Below, piece after piece: positions 1-11,085 of a DNA stretch of 64,000 bases. Below the pieces are notes generated by a model. It saw only the letters and a list, made by a program, of their open reading frames with translations, made no database searches and was not told the DNA's origin. Both the position numbers and the translations under genes were made by a program. The stretch is from Petunia secreta (taxonomy: Eukaryota; Streptophyta; Magnoliopsida; Solanales; Solanaceae): positions 558,001 to 622,000 of the forward strand of contig JARKIP010000033.1 in NCBI GenBank assembly GCA_029990175.1, in the 5' to 3' direction. The stretch's first letter is position 1. Each line of letters starts with the position of its first letter.

Positions 1-103
1 TACAACTTTAATTTTAAATTACAAAATTTAAAAATTTTCCTATTTTCTTAACTTTCGTACCAAGTCAAACTCAGACACTCATTTTGGGACGGAGGGAATA
101 ATA
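1..103. mobile_element. Stowaway-like MITE, right end only
   Basis: The stretch ends in gggacggagggaataat, the usual terminal inverted repeat of Stowaway-like MITEs. Just inside it lies ccaagtcaaactcagacac, which matches the body of the element at 3357-3596. The left part lies outside the window. The element is non-coding. Confidence 0.6.
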
Positions 104-1040
104 CTCATGTCTTATTAATTTTAAGTTCTAAGTTTGCTTACGCTGATCTTACCTCTGTAAAGTGTGATAGACGACTAACGTCCGACGTATTACTGTCTGA
201 CCACTCGAACTATGATAAAAATATGAATTCGAACCTATTAGCATCTAGCAAGCTGACAAATCAAGCTACGGGCCTATTGTCTCCCTCAGAGAAACATAAA
301 CAAAAAACTGCTTCTGTGTATGTGTCTGCTTATCAGATGATCGAAGAGCAGTGGAGAGTACAGAGCAGAGAGATAACACTGATGGCTTGTAAACGAAGAG
401 AAAGTGTTACATCCATGCACGTAGTAAGAGTAATAAACAGCTTCAAGAGTTTCTTTCTGACTTCCCACATTTTTCTTTCTTATTTATCCCAAGAAAATAT
501 CACATCTTTATAAGTATAAATAATTTATTTTTATCAAATGATTTTCCGCCACATAAAATTTATTTTAAACTATATATCTTAAAAATAAATGTTTCAAATA
601 AACTTCTACATATCAATTGAGATGGACGGAATAATACTTTACACTTGCATAGCTAGGGGCAAAAAAGATAGCAACTTTGAGTGGCCCTTAATACACGCTG
701 ATCAGGTGCTGTACTCGAGCTAGCCAAATGTCCCTGCTACTGTGTCTGCCTACCTGGCTGTCTGCTAATACACTTTCTATATATCTTCTTCTTCTGCATG
801 GCATGCATGCCTCTGATAATCCTCCATTTATTTGCTACTTGTACAATTTTGACTTGCCCATTCAACTTTTTTCTGAGTTTCTAACATTTTCAGTGATATT
901 TCTTCTACATTTTAGTCCCTAATACTCACAAGACAATAAGATCGCTGTTTATGATGTTTTAAGATTCGCACTTAATGGATTCAAAATTTAAAAGTTTTTA
1001 GCATAGCGCTTTTAATTCAAATCACATAATTATTACCAAT
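104..1040. other. AT-rich intergenic DNA, no gene seen
   Basis: Short open frames occur (for example 223-513 and 728-922 on the plus strand), but they have no recognisable motif and show no coding character. Another weak Stowaway-like terminus (gatggacggaataata) lies near 620. I see no RNA gene or clear promoter. Confidence 0.5.
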
Positions 1041-1055
1041 ATTTTAGTTATTATA

Positions 1056-1248
1056 ATTAAAAAAAAGGCAGTCCGGTGCACAAAGCATCCCGTATTAACG
1101 CAGGGTTCGGAAAAGGCCAGCCCCACCCTAAGGGGTGTGATGTACGCACCTAACCTAATGCAAGCATTAGTAGCTGTTTCCAATGCTTGAACTCATAACT
1201 TATAGGTCACAGGAAGACAGATTTACAATTACTCCAAGACTCCCCTTC
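1056..1248 (-). mobile_element. tRNA-derived SINE with 15-bp target-site duplication
   Basis: Read on the minus strand, the element has an A-box-like stretch (tggagtaattgtaaatctgt), a B-box-like stretch (gagttcaagc), a conserved body with caccccttagggtg and tgcaccggactgcc, and a T-rich 3' end. It is flanked by a perfect 15-bp direct repeat, attttagttattata, at 1041-1055 and 1249-1263, the hallmark of LINE-mediated insertion. I recognise the body as a SINE family common in Solanaceae (Au-like or SolS-type; subfamily not certain). The degenerate B box suggests an old copy that is probably not transcribed, yet the target duplication is still exact. Confidence 0.85.
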
Positions 1249-1716
1249 ATTTTAGTTATTATATATCTATCGAAATTGTTGAGTTCATAAACCCATAACC
1301 AAAATGCAACTGTACATCTTCCTCAATGACGCCTCATGGCTTACGTGTGTAGGTCATTAATACAAAAGGTTTTATAAAGATCCTTAAAGGCTTTATAAAA
1401 ACTTTAGGGGTTGTTCGGTTGCAGGTAGTAAAGGGGTAATACCCGCACAAGGTTTTGCATAAATTAGTATGGTGTTAGGTTGATTTTGAAGGAGTTTGAA
1501 TGTCCGCGTAATAGTTATATAATATTTGGTTGTGTTTTTATATTCCGCATAGCTAATACACATATAAATTATGTAAAAATCTATGTATTATTTTATACGG
1601 GGTAGAAGGTAGAATAAGTAAATGTAGGTATTAGCTATGCAGGTATTAAAATTTAAAATGATAAAATTAACTCTCATAATAATAAGGATATTTTTAAATT
1701 CTATTTAAGGAGTTGC

Positions 1717-2437
1717 CAGGGACGGCCCAACCAAATTTGTGGCTTAAAGCCATCATTTAGTAAGAGATCTTAAATACATTTCTCCAACTTTTCAAGTTAT
1801 ATAGTCATTACTTATTTTTTTACTCAAGTTCTCTAAAATTTCTTTTTAATCGACTATATATTCAATACATCTAATATATTTGCATTGAGACATTATTGGT
1901 ATTAGGTAATATTTTATTAATTTTTTAAAAATTATTTCTATTGAGTCAACACTATATCAATTGCAAATATTTAAGTTATGAGCAATATACATGGTAAATG
2001 TATTAAGTTACAGAATTTTGTATATCGATTTATGTAGAATTAAAATTGGTGAAAATTTGACTAGGAGTTTCACTACTAGATTACAAAGCTCTCAATGTTT
2101 TGAATTCAATGTAATTATAAAAATATGTATCTTGATTTTATAGTTAATCCATCAAAATTGTATAATTAAAATACTAACTCATTATAAACTATAAAAATGA
2201 ATGTAGGTAGAGAAGAAAGAATCAAAACTCAAAAAATATGGTAAAAGCACCAACCTTTAAAAAGATTAAAAAAAAATTATCACTCATTAAAAAATCTCAA
2301 TAAATCCAAGAAATAAACATACAATACAAAACAACATAATAATAATAATATCAATAATAATTTTGAAATTTTAGGGCCCTTAATAGTTGGGTGCCGGAAG
2401 AAAAAGCTGTAGCTGCCATATGCTTAGGCCGCCCCTG
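1717..2437. mobile_element. Non-autonomous hAT-like element, 721 bp, nested
   Basis: It starts cagggacggccc and ends gggccgcccctg-like (ggccgcccctg), giving inverted ends of the CAGGGGCGG type known from plant hAT elements. The flanks are ggagttgc (1709-1716) and ggagtagc (2438-2445), an 8-bp target duplication with one mismatch, as expected for hAT. The interior is AT-rich and non-coding. It sits inside the Tourist-like element, so it inserted later. Confidence 0.75.
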
Positions 2438-2533
2438 GGAGTAGCTAAATACTTTAAATTATAACATTGTATATCAATTTTTAATATATTAGTGATTCAA
2501 GAATTTAAATCATTCCTACGCTGTAATATATGC

Positions 2534-2668
2534 ATAGCTAATACCCACATTACAAATTCTCGCATTACTAATACCTACATTACTAATATTCATATTGCTA
2601 ATATTCACATTACTAATACCTGCATTATTAATACTCACATTAATAATAACTACATTGCTAATACATAC
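2534..2668. repeat. 15-bp tandem repeat, nine degenerate units
   Basis: Nine consecutive 15-bp units of the type attactaatacctac fill the right arm of the Tourist-like element. Because 15 is divisible by three, one frame stays open and would encode a five-residue repeat (such as ITNTY), but I see no sign that it is a real protein. Related words in inverted orientation lie at the left arm near 1608-1650, so the array is probably an expanded subterminal repeat. Confidence 0.75.
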
Positions 2669-2696
2669 GTAAATTATATCTCAACCGAATAACCCC

Positions 2697-3356
2697 CTAG
2701 AGAAGAATTTGTGCATTGAGTGGATTTAAAGTTTCTTGGTAGGATTTGAAAATCAGATTGGGTATTCAGGCTTGAATTTGTTTCCTACCTGTGTTAAATA
2801 CCATCCAATATCAATTCTTTAATAAAGCTTTTCTACCTGCACTTTTGTTAACTTTTATTACTCTGTTTTTCTAAATTAAATTGTGCTAGTAGGTGGTAAA
2901 AATCGGATATTATTGAATTAAAACCGAACAAACTGCACCAACAAATTGAAATAGAATAAAATCGAATTGAAGGAAAAATTCTGAATTTACCAAATTTAAT
3001 TAGGTGTTGGTTTCAAAACTGTACTATTGTCTTTGGTTTCAATATTCACACGGAAGAAAGAAGTTCACAATTAGAAACTCTCTTCATTAATAAATATATC
3101 TCAGAAAATAAATTTAAAAATACAAATTTACATATTAAAAAACCAGCATATATTCGTCAAAATCTTTGACGTTCATACGCTATAGACAATCGATGTCAGT
3201 CATTTAATAGGGTGGTTTCAACGCGACTTGCATCATCATGTCATCATTTTATCTACATTTGTCGAGATTGCATTTTCCACCTTAGCATGTAGCCATATTA
3301 CTCTACCCCATGGCTTTTGAAAGGTAAATAGCACAAAATTCTACTCTAGTAGACTT
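2697..3356. other. AT-rich spacer, no gene seen
   Basis: No coding region, RNA gene or repeat that I can name. The stretch is AT-rich with only short runs of open frame. Confidence 0.4.
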
Positions 3357-3596
3357 ACTCCGTTTTAAAAACAAATTGCACTATTCTTTTTATACCCGTT
3401 TGAAAAAGAATGACATAATTGTAAATTTAAAGATAATTTTACTTTAAACTTACTATATTACTCGTAATGAGATGTTTTATAGCCGCACATTTATCTATAG
3501 CTTATTTTAGATCACAAGTTCCAAAAGTCTTCTTCCATTTCTTAAACTTCGATCCAAGTCAAACTATATCATCCTTTGTGGAACAGAGGGGAGTAT
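3357..3596. mobile_element. Stowaway-like MITE (Solanaceae type), about 240 bp
   Basis: It begins tactccgttttaaaaac and ends gaacagaggggagta, degenerate versions of the tactccctccgt terminal repeat. The body contains taatgagatgttttatagcc, atctatagcttattttag and cttaaacttcgatccaag, a series I recognise from the most common Stowaway-like MITE of nightshades. It is non-coding. The remnant at 1-103 belongs to the same family. Confidence 0.75.
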
Positions 3597-3686
3597 GACA
3601 TTTTTTATATGTCCTCTTTACTACTGGCCATAGGAGACCAAATTAAACTTAATACCACCCTTGTATTCATCATTGCGTTTGGAAGA

Positions 3687-3790
3687 TAATACAACAATAA
3701 CATACCCAATTTTACCCTATAAGTGGGATTGAGAAGGCTGAGACATAGGCAGATTTTACTCTACCAAGATGGAGAGGTTATTTTCAGTAG
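3687..3790 (-). mobile_element. TS SINE fragment
   Basis: On the minus strand the order ctctccatcttggtagagt, aatctgcctatgtctcag, caatcccacttatagggt and gggtatgttattgttg matches the 3' half of the tobacco TS SINE, including its characteristic tail of TTG repeats. The tRNA-like head is missing, so this is a 5'-truncated copy. TS is a hallmark of Solanaceae, which makes this small fragment useful for placing the organism. Confidence 0.75.
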
Positions 3791-4700
3791 AAAATATTAA
3801 GAGAATACATTTGAAACAAGATAGAAATATCACGTTAAAGAGAATGGTAAGACGAAATTATATCCAAAATAAACAGATAACAACCGAAGACTAAGGTGAA
3901 ACTAGTCTACATAGGCATAATACTACATCTACTAAGAGAAAAGACACTCGACTGCTATCTAACCTTATACCCTGACCCTCGACTTTCAATTTTTTTAATT
4001 AAAGATCATATCCTCAATGATTTGAATTTTGGTCATGTCCTGTCTAATGCGTTTGAAAGACGATGAAGTACATATATGAATGTATAACCCTTTTGTTGTG
4101 GTGTAAACTCAAGACGAACAAATCGAACCCAAAAAAAAAAAAAAAAAAAGTTGAACCCTGCCAACTTTATTAGATATTTTTAGTACAATAACTTTAAAAT
4201 CATCACAATACTGAAATTACTGCATCAAAATTCTCGTACTAAACTGACTAATAATGAACGCATCTAGCAAAGAGAATGTCAACTTTTTCCAGTTTGTGTT
4301 ATATATAGTCTTCCTACTAGACAAAAATTAAAACAACAAATACCTCGGTCCATCAAAAAAGTTTTAACAATTATAATGAGTCTGTGACATTGCACAAAAA
4401 GACCTTTTCTGAGGCCATTTGTGTAATTTTCTCTCCGTTAGTTTTAAAAAGATGTTTTGTCTTATACAGAGAATACAACATTAAATTAAGAATGTGACAA
4501 AATGGACGCTTATTAATGACTTCTATTGACATAAACTTTAAAAATTGGATTTATTTTAAAAAAAATAGCATTTCAAAGTAAGGAATTTACAAATGAAGCG
4601 CAATATTTTTTCTTATATCGCATAGCATTCCCTTATTTTAAAATTTACATGGCATAGCACCCCACATCTATTTTAAAATTTTGAACTCTCCCTCAAAATA
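3791..4700. other. Non-coding spacer with an A19 run
   Basis: No coding region is supported. A run of 19 A lies at 4131-4149, preceded by cgaaccc; it could be the tail of an unidentified retroposon, but no body or target duplication was found. The sequence around 4600-4680 (catagcattccc, catggcatagca) is repeat-like, of unknown family. Confidence 0.4.
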
Positions 4701-4819
4701 AAAAATCCTATGTGCCACTCCCCTCTCCCGGCCTACAGACGGCCAACCTAATGCTGGCAACATTGTCGCAGACCGACAATGGCCGAAATACTGAAAATTG
4801 CTGGATTCTCGTCGGATTG

Positions 4820-5310
4820 CCTATTTTATATAACCGGAACTTTATTATTGTTGGTTTTATTTATCATTATTTTTTGATAATTTTATACACACAAATCTAT
4901 CAAAAATTATACATGTATATAGATAGAAAAATGCGTATGCAAGAAGAAAAATACAAAAATATACACAAAAAAACTTAAACTTTATACAAACATCTATAAG
5001 TACACAAATCTGAAATTTATACAACTTTATTCATTGTACATGCACATGTATAAAGAATTATACAACTTTATATACGTACACAAAAGTGCATAAGCTATGT
5101 TTATTCATTGTACATACGAACGCATACATATTTATACAGTTTTATACACATTTAAAAAAGTGTATAAACATGCACAAAATTATATAAACTCGTAAAAAAA
5201 ATTATACAGTATTTTGGATAGCTTTTATACAAAAATTTAACAAGAAGACTAGATTTATACAAATTTATACAAGAAAAACATCATATCTAAACATTACGAA
5301 AAAAATTTAA
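4820..5310. repeat. Low-complexity region rich in tatacaa / ttatac words
   Basis: The words tttatac, tatacaa and tatacacaaa recur at irregular spacing for about 500 bp, together with catgcacatgta and cattgtacatac. There is no strict period. Such stretches occur within large non-autonomous plant transposons. It lies next to a GC-richer patch (5400-5636) and the long-inverted-repeat element, and all three may belong together. Function is unknown. Confidence 0.5.
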
Positions 5311-5399
5311 CAAAAAACTGGTAGATCTCACAGGATTTTTGTGAAGTAAGTGAAAAAGAAAAAAAAAGAAACATGATTAACAAATCCTCACATGAGCTT

Positions 5400-5636
5400 T
5401 GACCAGAATTTACATCGAAAAGTCGACATTGTTCTTCAAAAAGCAAAAAAGAAAAGAGAAGAAGATGATGAAAAAAATAGTGGTGTGAGTAACACGATGG
5501 TGACGGCGCAAGTAACAGTGACGACGACGGGCGGCGGTGGCCTGGAGGAGAGGCGATAAAGGTGAATCCGTGGTGGAAGAGATGGGAAGGTGGCGGCGAT
5601 AGAGGAAGGAGGGAAGGGTAAGAGAGAAAATTTGGG
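5400..5636. other. GC-richer, purine-biased patch of unknown origin
   Basis: This patch (gacggcgcaagtaac, gacgacgacgggcggcgg, ggaggagaggcgataaagg) is much richer in G and C than its neighbours. The minus strand carries an open stretch rich in Pro, Ser and Leu codons, like the start of some plant genes. I cannot name a protein. It ends exactly where the inverted repeat of the next element begins, so it might be captured or flanking exon-like DNA. Confidence 0.35.
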
Positions 5637-6070
5637 GAGTTAATTTTATAGGTGGTTACTCAACTATTACTTCATTACCACAAAGTCACTTTTGTTTGTT
5701 TTGTTATCCAAAAATCACGCACCTCATCCGGCCTACAGCAAAGTCACTCTAGCCGGATTTACTTTAAACTCAATGGAACAATAACGTGGCATCATTATTT
5801 AAAAATAATATTTCTTAATTATATTAACTCAATTCCTTAGCCCCTTACACTAATTCTACTCAACCCAAGTATTGCCGCCACATGCATTTGATCTCATCAT
5901 TCTCAAATCACATGCAACTATAGTTTAAATATTATGACAATGAAAATATAAGAAAAGGCAGAATATACATTCACACATCTTTACAAAATATGTGAATTTT
6001 GCGTTTGAAAAAAGTTGTTGATCACTCGTTGTTTGATGTCATTGCATAACTTGATGAAGTTGATATATTC

Positions 6071-6940
6071 AAACCTCTCTATAACAGCCCCTTGTTATAA
6101 CAACATTTCAATGTAATGGCCTAATTTTCTCCAAAACTGATTTTTCATGTTATGTTTTACCTCTCTATAACAACATTCTACCTATAACCGTAATGACATT
6201 CATTATAGCGGTACGCTCTTTTTAAAATTATCTCTCTATAATGGTCATAGTCAAATATTGTGTAATAGGAGTAGTATTACCGATTTTTCATGTAACATTT
6301 TACCTCTCTATAACAACATTCTACCTTTAACAATAATGTCATTTATTATAGCGGTACACTCTTTATAAAATTACCTCTCTATAATGGCCATAGTCAAATA
6401 TTGTGTAATAGGAGCAATATTTTGTAAGAGATATATTATATATAAATAAAATATTATATATTTATGATAATCATTTATAACATAAATATATTACCTTTTT
6501 TAGATTCTTACCGTAAAAAAATCTTTTGCTGAAAGTTTGGACAAAAATATTCGCTAATTCAAGTATTATATTGTTACTAAAATACTGCAATTTTCGAAAC
6601 AACCAACAAGTGTATAATTCTTACGTCAAGGTTGATTTTTTTTTTTTTTACAGTTTCAATTAATTTTAAATGCATATGTTTCTTATATTTTAATTTTTAT
6701 TGGTACAGTACAACTAGTTATAGATTTATTAATAATGTAGTAAAATTTTAAATTTTTAAATAACGAAATATGAAAAGCTGTTGAGATTTTAAATTTAACA
6801 TGTATTTTTTTTTTTTTTGAACTTTTTGACTATAACAACTAAATGAGATCTAAACATCAAATCTCAGTATACATGTATAATAACACCTCTCTATAGCATC
6901 ATGAAAGTTCTAGGCAAACGCTGCTACTATAGAGAGGTTT
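6071..6940. mobile_element. Nested inverted-repeat element with cctctctata ends
   Basis: The left end is aaacctctctataacagc, the right end gctgctactatagagaggttt, forming an imperfect inverted repeat of about 20 bp. The word cctctctataa occurs again several times inside. The element is AT-rich and non-coding, and lies within the long-inverted-repeat element. I have seen similar ends in many dicot genomes but cannot assign a superfamily with certainty. Confidence 0.6.
6139..6424. repeat. 143-bp tandem duplication
   Basis: Two adjacent copies start with gatttttcatgt at 6139 and 6282. Each continues with acctctctataacaacatt, cattatagcggtac and ggtcatagtcaaatattg-like words and ends in aatagga. 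The copies differ by a few substitutions, so the duplication is not very recent. It lies inside the element at 6071-6940. Confidence 0.8.
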
Positions 6941-7461
6941 GACTCTACTTCATTATCTTAATGAAATAATAGCAAATTAAACCAGCAGAAAATAATAGAA
7001 AAGAAACTTAACAGATTGGAAGCAAAATCCACTAAGAAAATAAATTATATTTTGTAATAATGAATTGGTAGTATGATTACTAGCTCATTAACCTAACAAC
7101 TAACATAAATTTGCAAAATGATGCAGCTACTCATATGGGGTAAAAAAAAAATCTTAAAACAACTGTGGTAGATGAGATTTTTATATTAGGTTCAAGTATC
7201 TTAAATAGTGAAATTAGTTTGAATCTTGGGTTCGGTAGAATTAGTATAATGGATTAAAGAATTAGGTTAATATAATTAAGAAAGATTATTTTTAAATAAT
7301 GATGCCACGTCATTTTTTCTGGTGAGTTTAAACTAAAATCTGGAAAGAGTGACTTTGGTGTAGACCGGATAAAAGGTGAGTGATTTTTGGGTAACAAAAC
7401 AAACAAAAGTGACTTTATGGTAATTAAACAATAGTTGAGTGACCACCGGTAAAATTAACTC

Positions 7462-7790
7462 GAAATTTGAGGGCTAGGATTTTTTGTTTCTTAAAGGGAG
7501 GTGTTATTAGTGAAAGAAAAAATAAAAATAAAAAGTAGGGATGACATTTCGGATAAGAAAGGAAATATGAGCTCATTTTAATAATTTTCATGGTTTAGCT
7601 GTCTCTCTACTTAGCTATTTATAAGAATGTTTTCGTCCTATTATTAATCTATTTATCTTTACAACTAGTCCCAACAAAGTTAAAGTAAACTTTATCCATC
7701 TACTTTGAACAGATAAGAAGAAAAAAGAGAAAAAAATATCCAATAATTATATATTGGAGGTTTTCACTATCTTATGTTTATTGTATCAAC
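7462..7790. other. AT-rich spacer, nothing recognised
   Basis: No coding region, RNA gene or repeat unit is evident between the long-inverted-repeat element and the copia LTR. Confidence 0.4.
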
Positions 7791-8247
7791 TGTTGAAACT
7801 AAATTGTAGATGAATACATCTACCCCAAGATCTATCATGTCAAATCATCAAGAATTAAAGCTAGATGCAGAAGTGTACCTGAATCCATAGCAACTGGTCT
7901 GATTCTTGAATCACGTGGTTTTGGTCTTCCAAATCTTGACGTGGCATTGCCTCTTTCATCAATAATGGGATATCAGAAAAATAAAACCCCATACGTCTGA
8001 TTTGAAGACCATAACCCCTTTTATACAAGATTAAAGTTTATGTAATTTTAGTTTAGCCCATTATTAAACTAGAACTACGCCTGGGTATCTACACATAAGC
8101 TCCATACTTTGCGCGAGGTGTCTAATTAGGTCCACATATCTTTAAACCGCAGTAGATCATGTTTAAACTAGACTAACCTTTTAATGATAGCAATTGACAT
8201 TCAATTATTTATGTATTTGTATATGTGCAGGTCCATATAATCTTACA
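7791..8247 (-). repeat. 3' LTR of the first copia element
   Basis: In element orientation it starts tgtaagattatatggacctg and ends tttagtttcaaca. Shared blocks with the other LTR include atctatcatgtcaaatcatc, cttgaatcacgt and taaagtttatgtaatt. A TATA-like tataaaagg lies near 8018 on the minus strand. This copy is about 110 bp longer than the other, mainly around 8100-8220. Confidence 0.85.
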
Positions 8248-8689
8248 ATCTCCGACTTGAACTAGACATATATACATACACATAACCTTATAATTGTATG
8301 TCACTTTATGAGCTCCAAATATTTTCTATCATAAACTGAAGTACCTTTAAACAATTTTATCCATCAATCATGCCAGCCTAGAACCAAGGCGATTTTCCCT
8401 ACATTTATATCGTAACTAAACCTTCCTTGATCACGTATACCAACATAACCAAATGACATAGATCAAGCACGGATGCGTACCATGGAAATTACATGTAATG
8501 TGATCTAGACATGCCTATTTCCAACTGGTCCAACCGAACAACAAGTCAGAGTGGAAAATTTACCGAATACTTTATTTCTGCAGAAATATCCTTAAAACGA
8601 AACTGTAAACCTGAAACCGTAAACAAAAACTGAAGTGTGTCTATATAAAAGAACATTGAAAGGTTACAAATTCCCATTGAAACTGAATA

Positions 8690-9140
8690 TTCTTAAATGA
8701 CATGCCACCCATAACTCTCGGTGGTTGTCCCTTAGTACGTGGATCCACAATATGGAGTTTCTACCAATACATTCCATAGACACCTAGCCACTCTGAACTC
8801 TAAATTTAACAATCCGAAACTTTATGTCAATGTGTTTTGGCTTTGCCGAACTCCTGTAGTTACCGAAATATGAGACTGCTAACTTATTGTCACAAAATAA
8901 CCTTAGTGTCTTTCAACTTTATCCTTAATTCGCAACCTAGTGACAAGATTCTGCCGTCATATTCCATAATATGATGCCTTATAACGTACTATGAACTTAA
9001 CTGTCATGATGAAATGAGCTACGAGTGTCCATATAACATTCTTCCTGATATAACTCATCCACCAAGTATACAAATGTAGCCTTTCCACTATCTTGACATC
9101 TAGTGAAGTCGGTATCTGAATACGTTATTATCTTTAACTT
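8690..9140 (-). pseudogene. copia RNase H remnant
   Basis: Read on the minus strand this encodes SDTDFTRCQDSGKATF (9070-9125), matching the copia SDADFAGC-type motif, then CDNKLAV (about 8880) and KHIDIKF (about 8830), the standard order of the copia RNase H domain. Frameshifts separate the pieces. The first aspartate of the active site is still present. It is the last domain before the 3' LTR. Confidence 0.75.
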
Positions 9141-9199
9141 TTCCGACATTATGTGAGCTTTAAATACTTTGTTCTCTGTAATTACAACCTTTGACTACT

Positions 9200-9600
9200 C
9201 CTAATTATAGATTTTATAATTACTCAAATATATGCGACTATGCATTAGACTTCCAATAGCTAAAGTATAAGAAATCTTTTGAACTTCGTTAGCTTCAAAA
9301 TACCTTTCTCTTTTAGCAATAGGGGTATCGTCTAATTTACAATCTTGCATCCAAATCTTTAACACCTTTTCAATATAGGCCTTTGTGATAATCTAAATGT
9401 ACTTCGAGAGTAATCTCAATGTATCGAATCCTTATTCAAAACTTGCATCACCAAGATATTTCATCTCAAATTTCTTCATCAAAAGTATCTTGGTCTTACG
9501 CAACAAGCCTATATTGTATGAACCAAGAAATATGTCATAGACATACAAAACTTGAGAAATATGCTTACTGCCACTGACCATGTGGTGTACAAAATAATCA
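9200..9600 (-). pseudogene. copia reverse transcriptase remnant
   Basis: The minus strand gives VLYVYDIFLGSYNIGLL near 9520-9565, which corresponds to the copia YVDDILL box but has lost one of the two catalytic aspartates. It is followed by MKKFEMKYLGDASF (about 9445-9490), the copia FEMKDLG motif, and by KGVKDLDAR-like and SYWKSNA-like stretches. Several stops interrupt the frame, so this is not functional. Confidence 0.75.
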
Positions 9601-10664
9601 TCAAGATTTATCTCGAAACCAAATGAGACAATAACATAATGAAATTAGTGATACCATTGATAAGACGCTTGTTTAAACCAATAGATGAATTTTCTTAATT
9701 TGCAAATAATTGACTTTGCATTATAAAATGCAAATTTTTCTAGATGCTTATTTCGTTCATCAAAATAACCATTGAGAACAACAATATTGTATCCATCTAT
9801 GTAGCTTAATATCCAAATATTTTATTAATACCATTATAGTGCTGAAAGAGTCTTTCAATGAAACCAAAGAGAAAGTCTCTTTATAATTAATGCCTTCTTA
9901 TTTCTAAGTGAAGCCTTTAGCGATAAGACGCGCCTTATACCTATCCACGTTGCCTTTCGAATCCCTTTTGGTTATAAATATCCATTTTCAAACAATGAGC
10001 ATCACACCTTCAGCCAACTGGGCAAGGTCTCGCACATCATTGTCCTTTATGTGCTTTATCTCTTTATCATGATATCAATATACCTTTGAGAGTCAGAACT
10101 TTTCATGGCTTGACAGAAGTTGACTGAATCATCTCCATCATTCCAATGCCAACTTTATATTCTTAGATAAATACAATATAATTATCTAAAATTGCACTTC
10201 TCCCTTCTCTCTATATATCTTTTAATGGCATTGGTTCTTAAGGTTGTAGAGTTTGTTCTTCGGGAATAACTTTTTGAACGTGAAGTTCGAAATGATATTA
10301 TCTTGATGTGGAGTTGCTTCTTGAACTATCTCAGGTATAGTAAATTGTTCCTGAGCATAGTCAATAATAATCTGAGGAATATCAATCTATTACTTTTTCA
10401 AGACAATGTCTTTTATTCTTTCTTCCCCCCTAACTCAACATCCTCAAAGAACCATACATTATTCATCTCATAATAGCCTTAGCCGTGGGATCCTAAAACT
10501 TGTAACCCTTGAACTTTTTGGAGTATCCAGTAACATAACAACTGAAAGTTTCTTTGTCCAGTTTCATTTCTTTTGTCCTAGATTATTTTAATCTCATAAG
10601 GAATCGGGATTAACTAATTTTGAATTATTAAAGAGACTATATTTTCATATCAAATGAACAACAA

Positions 10665-10940
10665 TTACCAAACTTGTCCAACTTTGAAATGAAAATCGAA
10701 TTCCATCTGAAGAAATGGTACAGCATAAGTCTCAATCAAATTCAAATAAAACAATAATCTAAACATTCTAATAGCCTCGACCTTAACTGTTTTGTCGTGA
10801 CCGCCATAGATGTGTCTTTTACCATCATTAGGCTTTTGACAATTCATACATCCTTGCATAGACACACTAATGTGAGGTGTTATCCCAAAATCTTTCCACC
10901 ATGTATGTCTTGGTGATGAGTGAAGGTAATCCCATAACAA
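10665..10940 (-). pseudogene. Open stretch in the middle of the first copia, probably integrase region
   Basis: A 91-codon frame without stops lies between the gag and RT remnants, where the protease and integrase are expected. It contains CMNCQKPND, which could be the decayed C-x2-C of the GAG-pre-integrase zinc site, but the match is weak. I make no functional claim beyond position. Confidence 0.3.
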
Positions 10941-11085
10941 ACAAAGTTGAGAAGAACATCCTAATAACTTGCAACTTCACATGAGAAACAAATCTCCTTA
11001 GTTAATTCTTTATATTATTACCGTAATCCCAACTTTCTTATTTTATGAACCTTATTGAAATTTGATTTGCCAAAAGTATACAATT

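Larger units (their letters stand above)
1407..2696. mobile_element. Tourist-like MITE, interrupted by a hAT-like element
   Basis: The ends form an imperfect inverted repeat: ggggttgttcggttg on the left, and caaccgaataacccc on the right. The flanking triplets are tta (1404-1406) and cta (2697-2699), near the TTA target duplication of PIF/Harbinger elements. Subterminal tcgcatagctaatac-type words appear on both sides in opposite orientation. Without the insert at 1717-2437 and its duplicated target, the element would be about 560 bp. No transposase is encoded, so this is a non-autonomous element. Superfamily assignment is tentative because the target triplets differ by one base. Confidence 0.6.
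5637..7461. mobile_element. Long-inverted-repeat transposon, about 1.8 kb, non-autonomous
   Basis: The first about 240 bp (5637-5870) reappear inverted at the right end (about 7215-7461). Shared words include actcaactatt, caaagtcacttttgtttg, atcattatttaaaaataat and tctttcttaattatatta in the same order. Inverted repeats of this length are typical of MULE-like elements, but no transposase or clear target duplication was found, so the superfamily is open. The interior holds a second inverted-repeat element at 6071-6940. Confidence 0.7.

Noticed and set aside
2492..2692. 66-codon frame with a five-residue repeat
   Set aside because: Explained by the 15-bp tandem repeat in a MITE arm.
4131..4149. 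A19 run as the tail of a retroposon
   Set aside because: No body, no target duplication and no internal promoter upstream could be found.
4712..4978. 88-codon frame with a hydrophobic stretch
   Set aside because: It runs from a GC-rich patch into the tatacaa repeat; the apparent membrane segment is a by-product of AT-rich codons.
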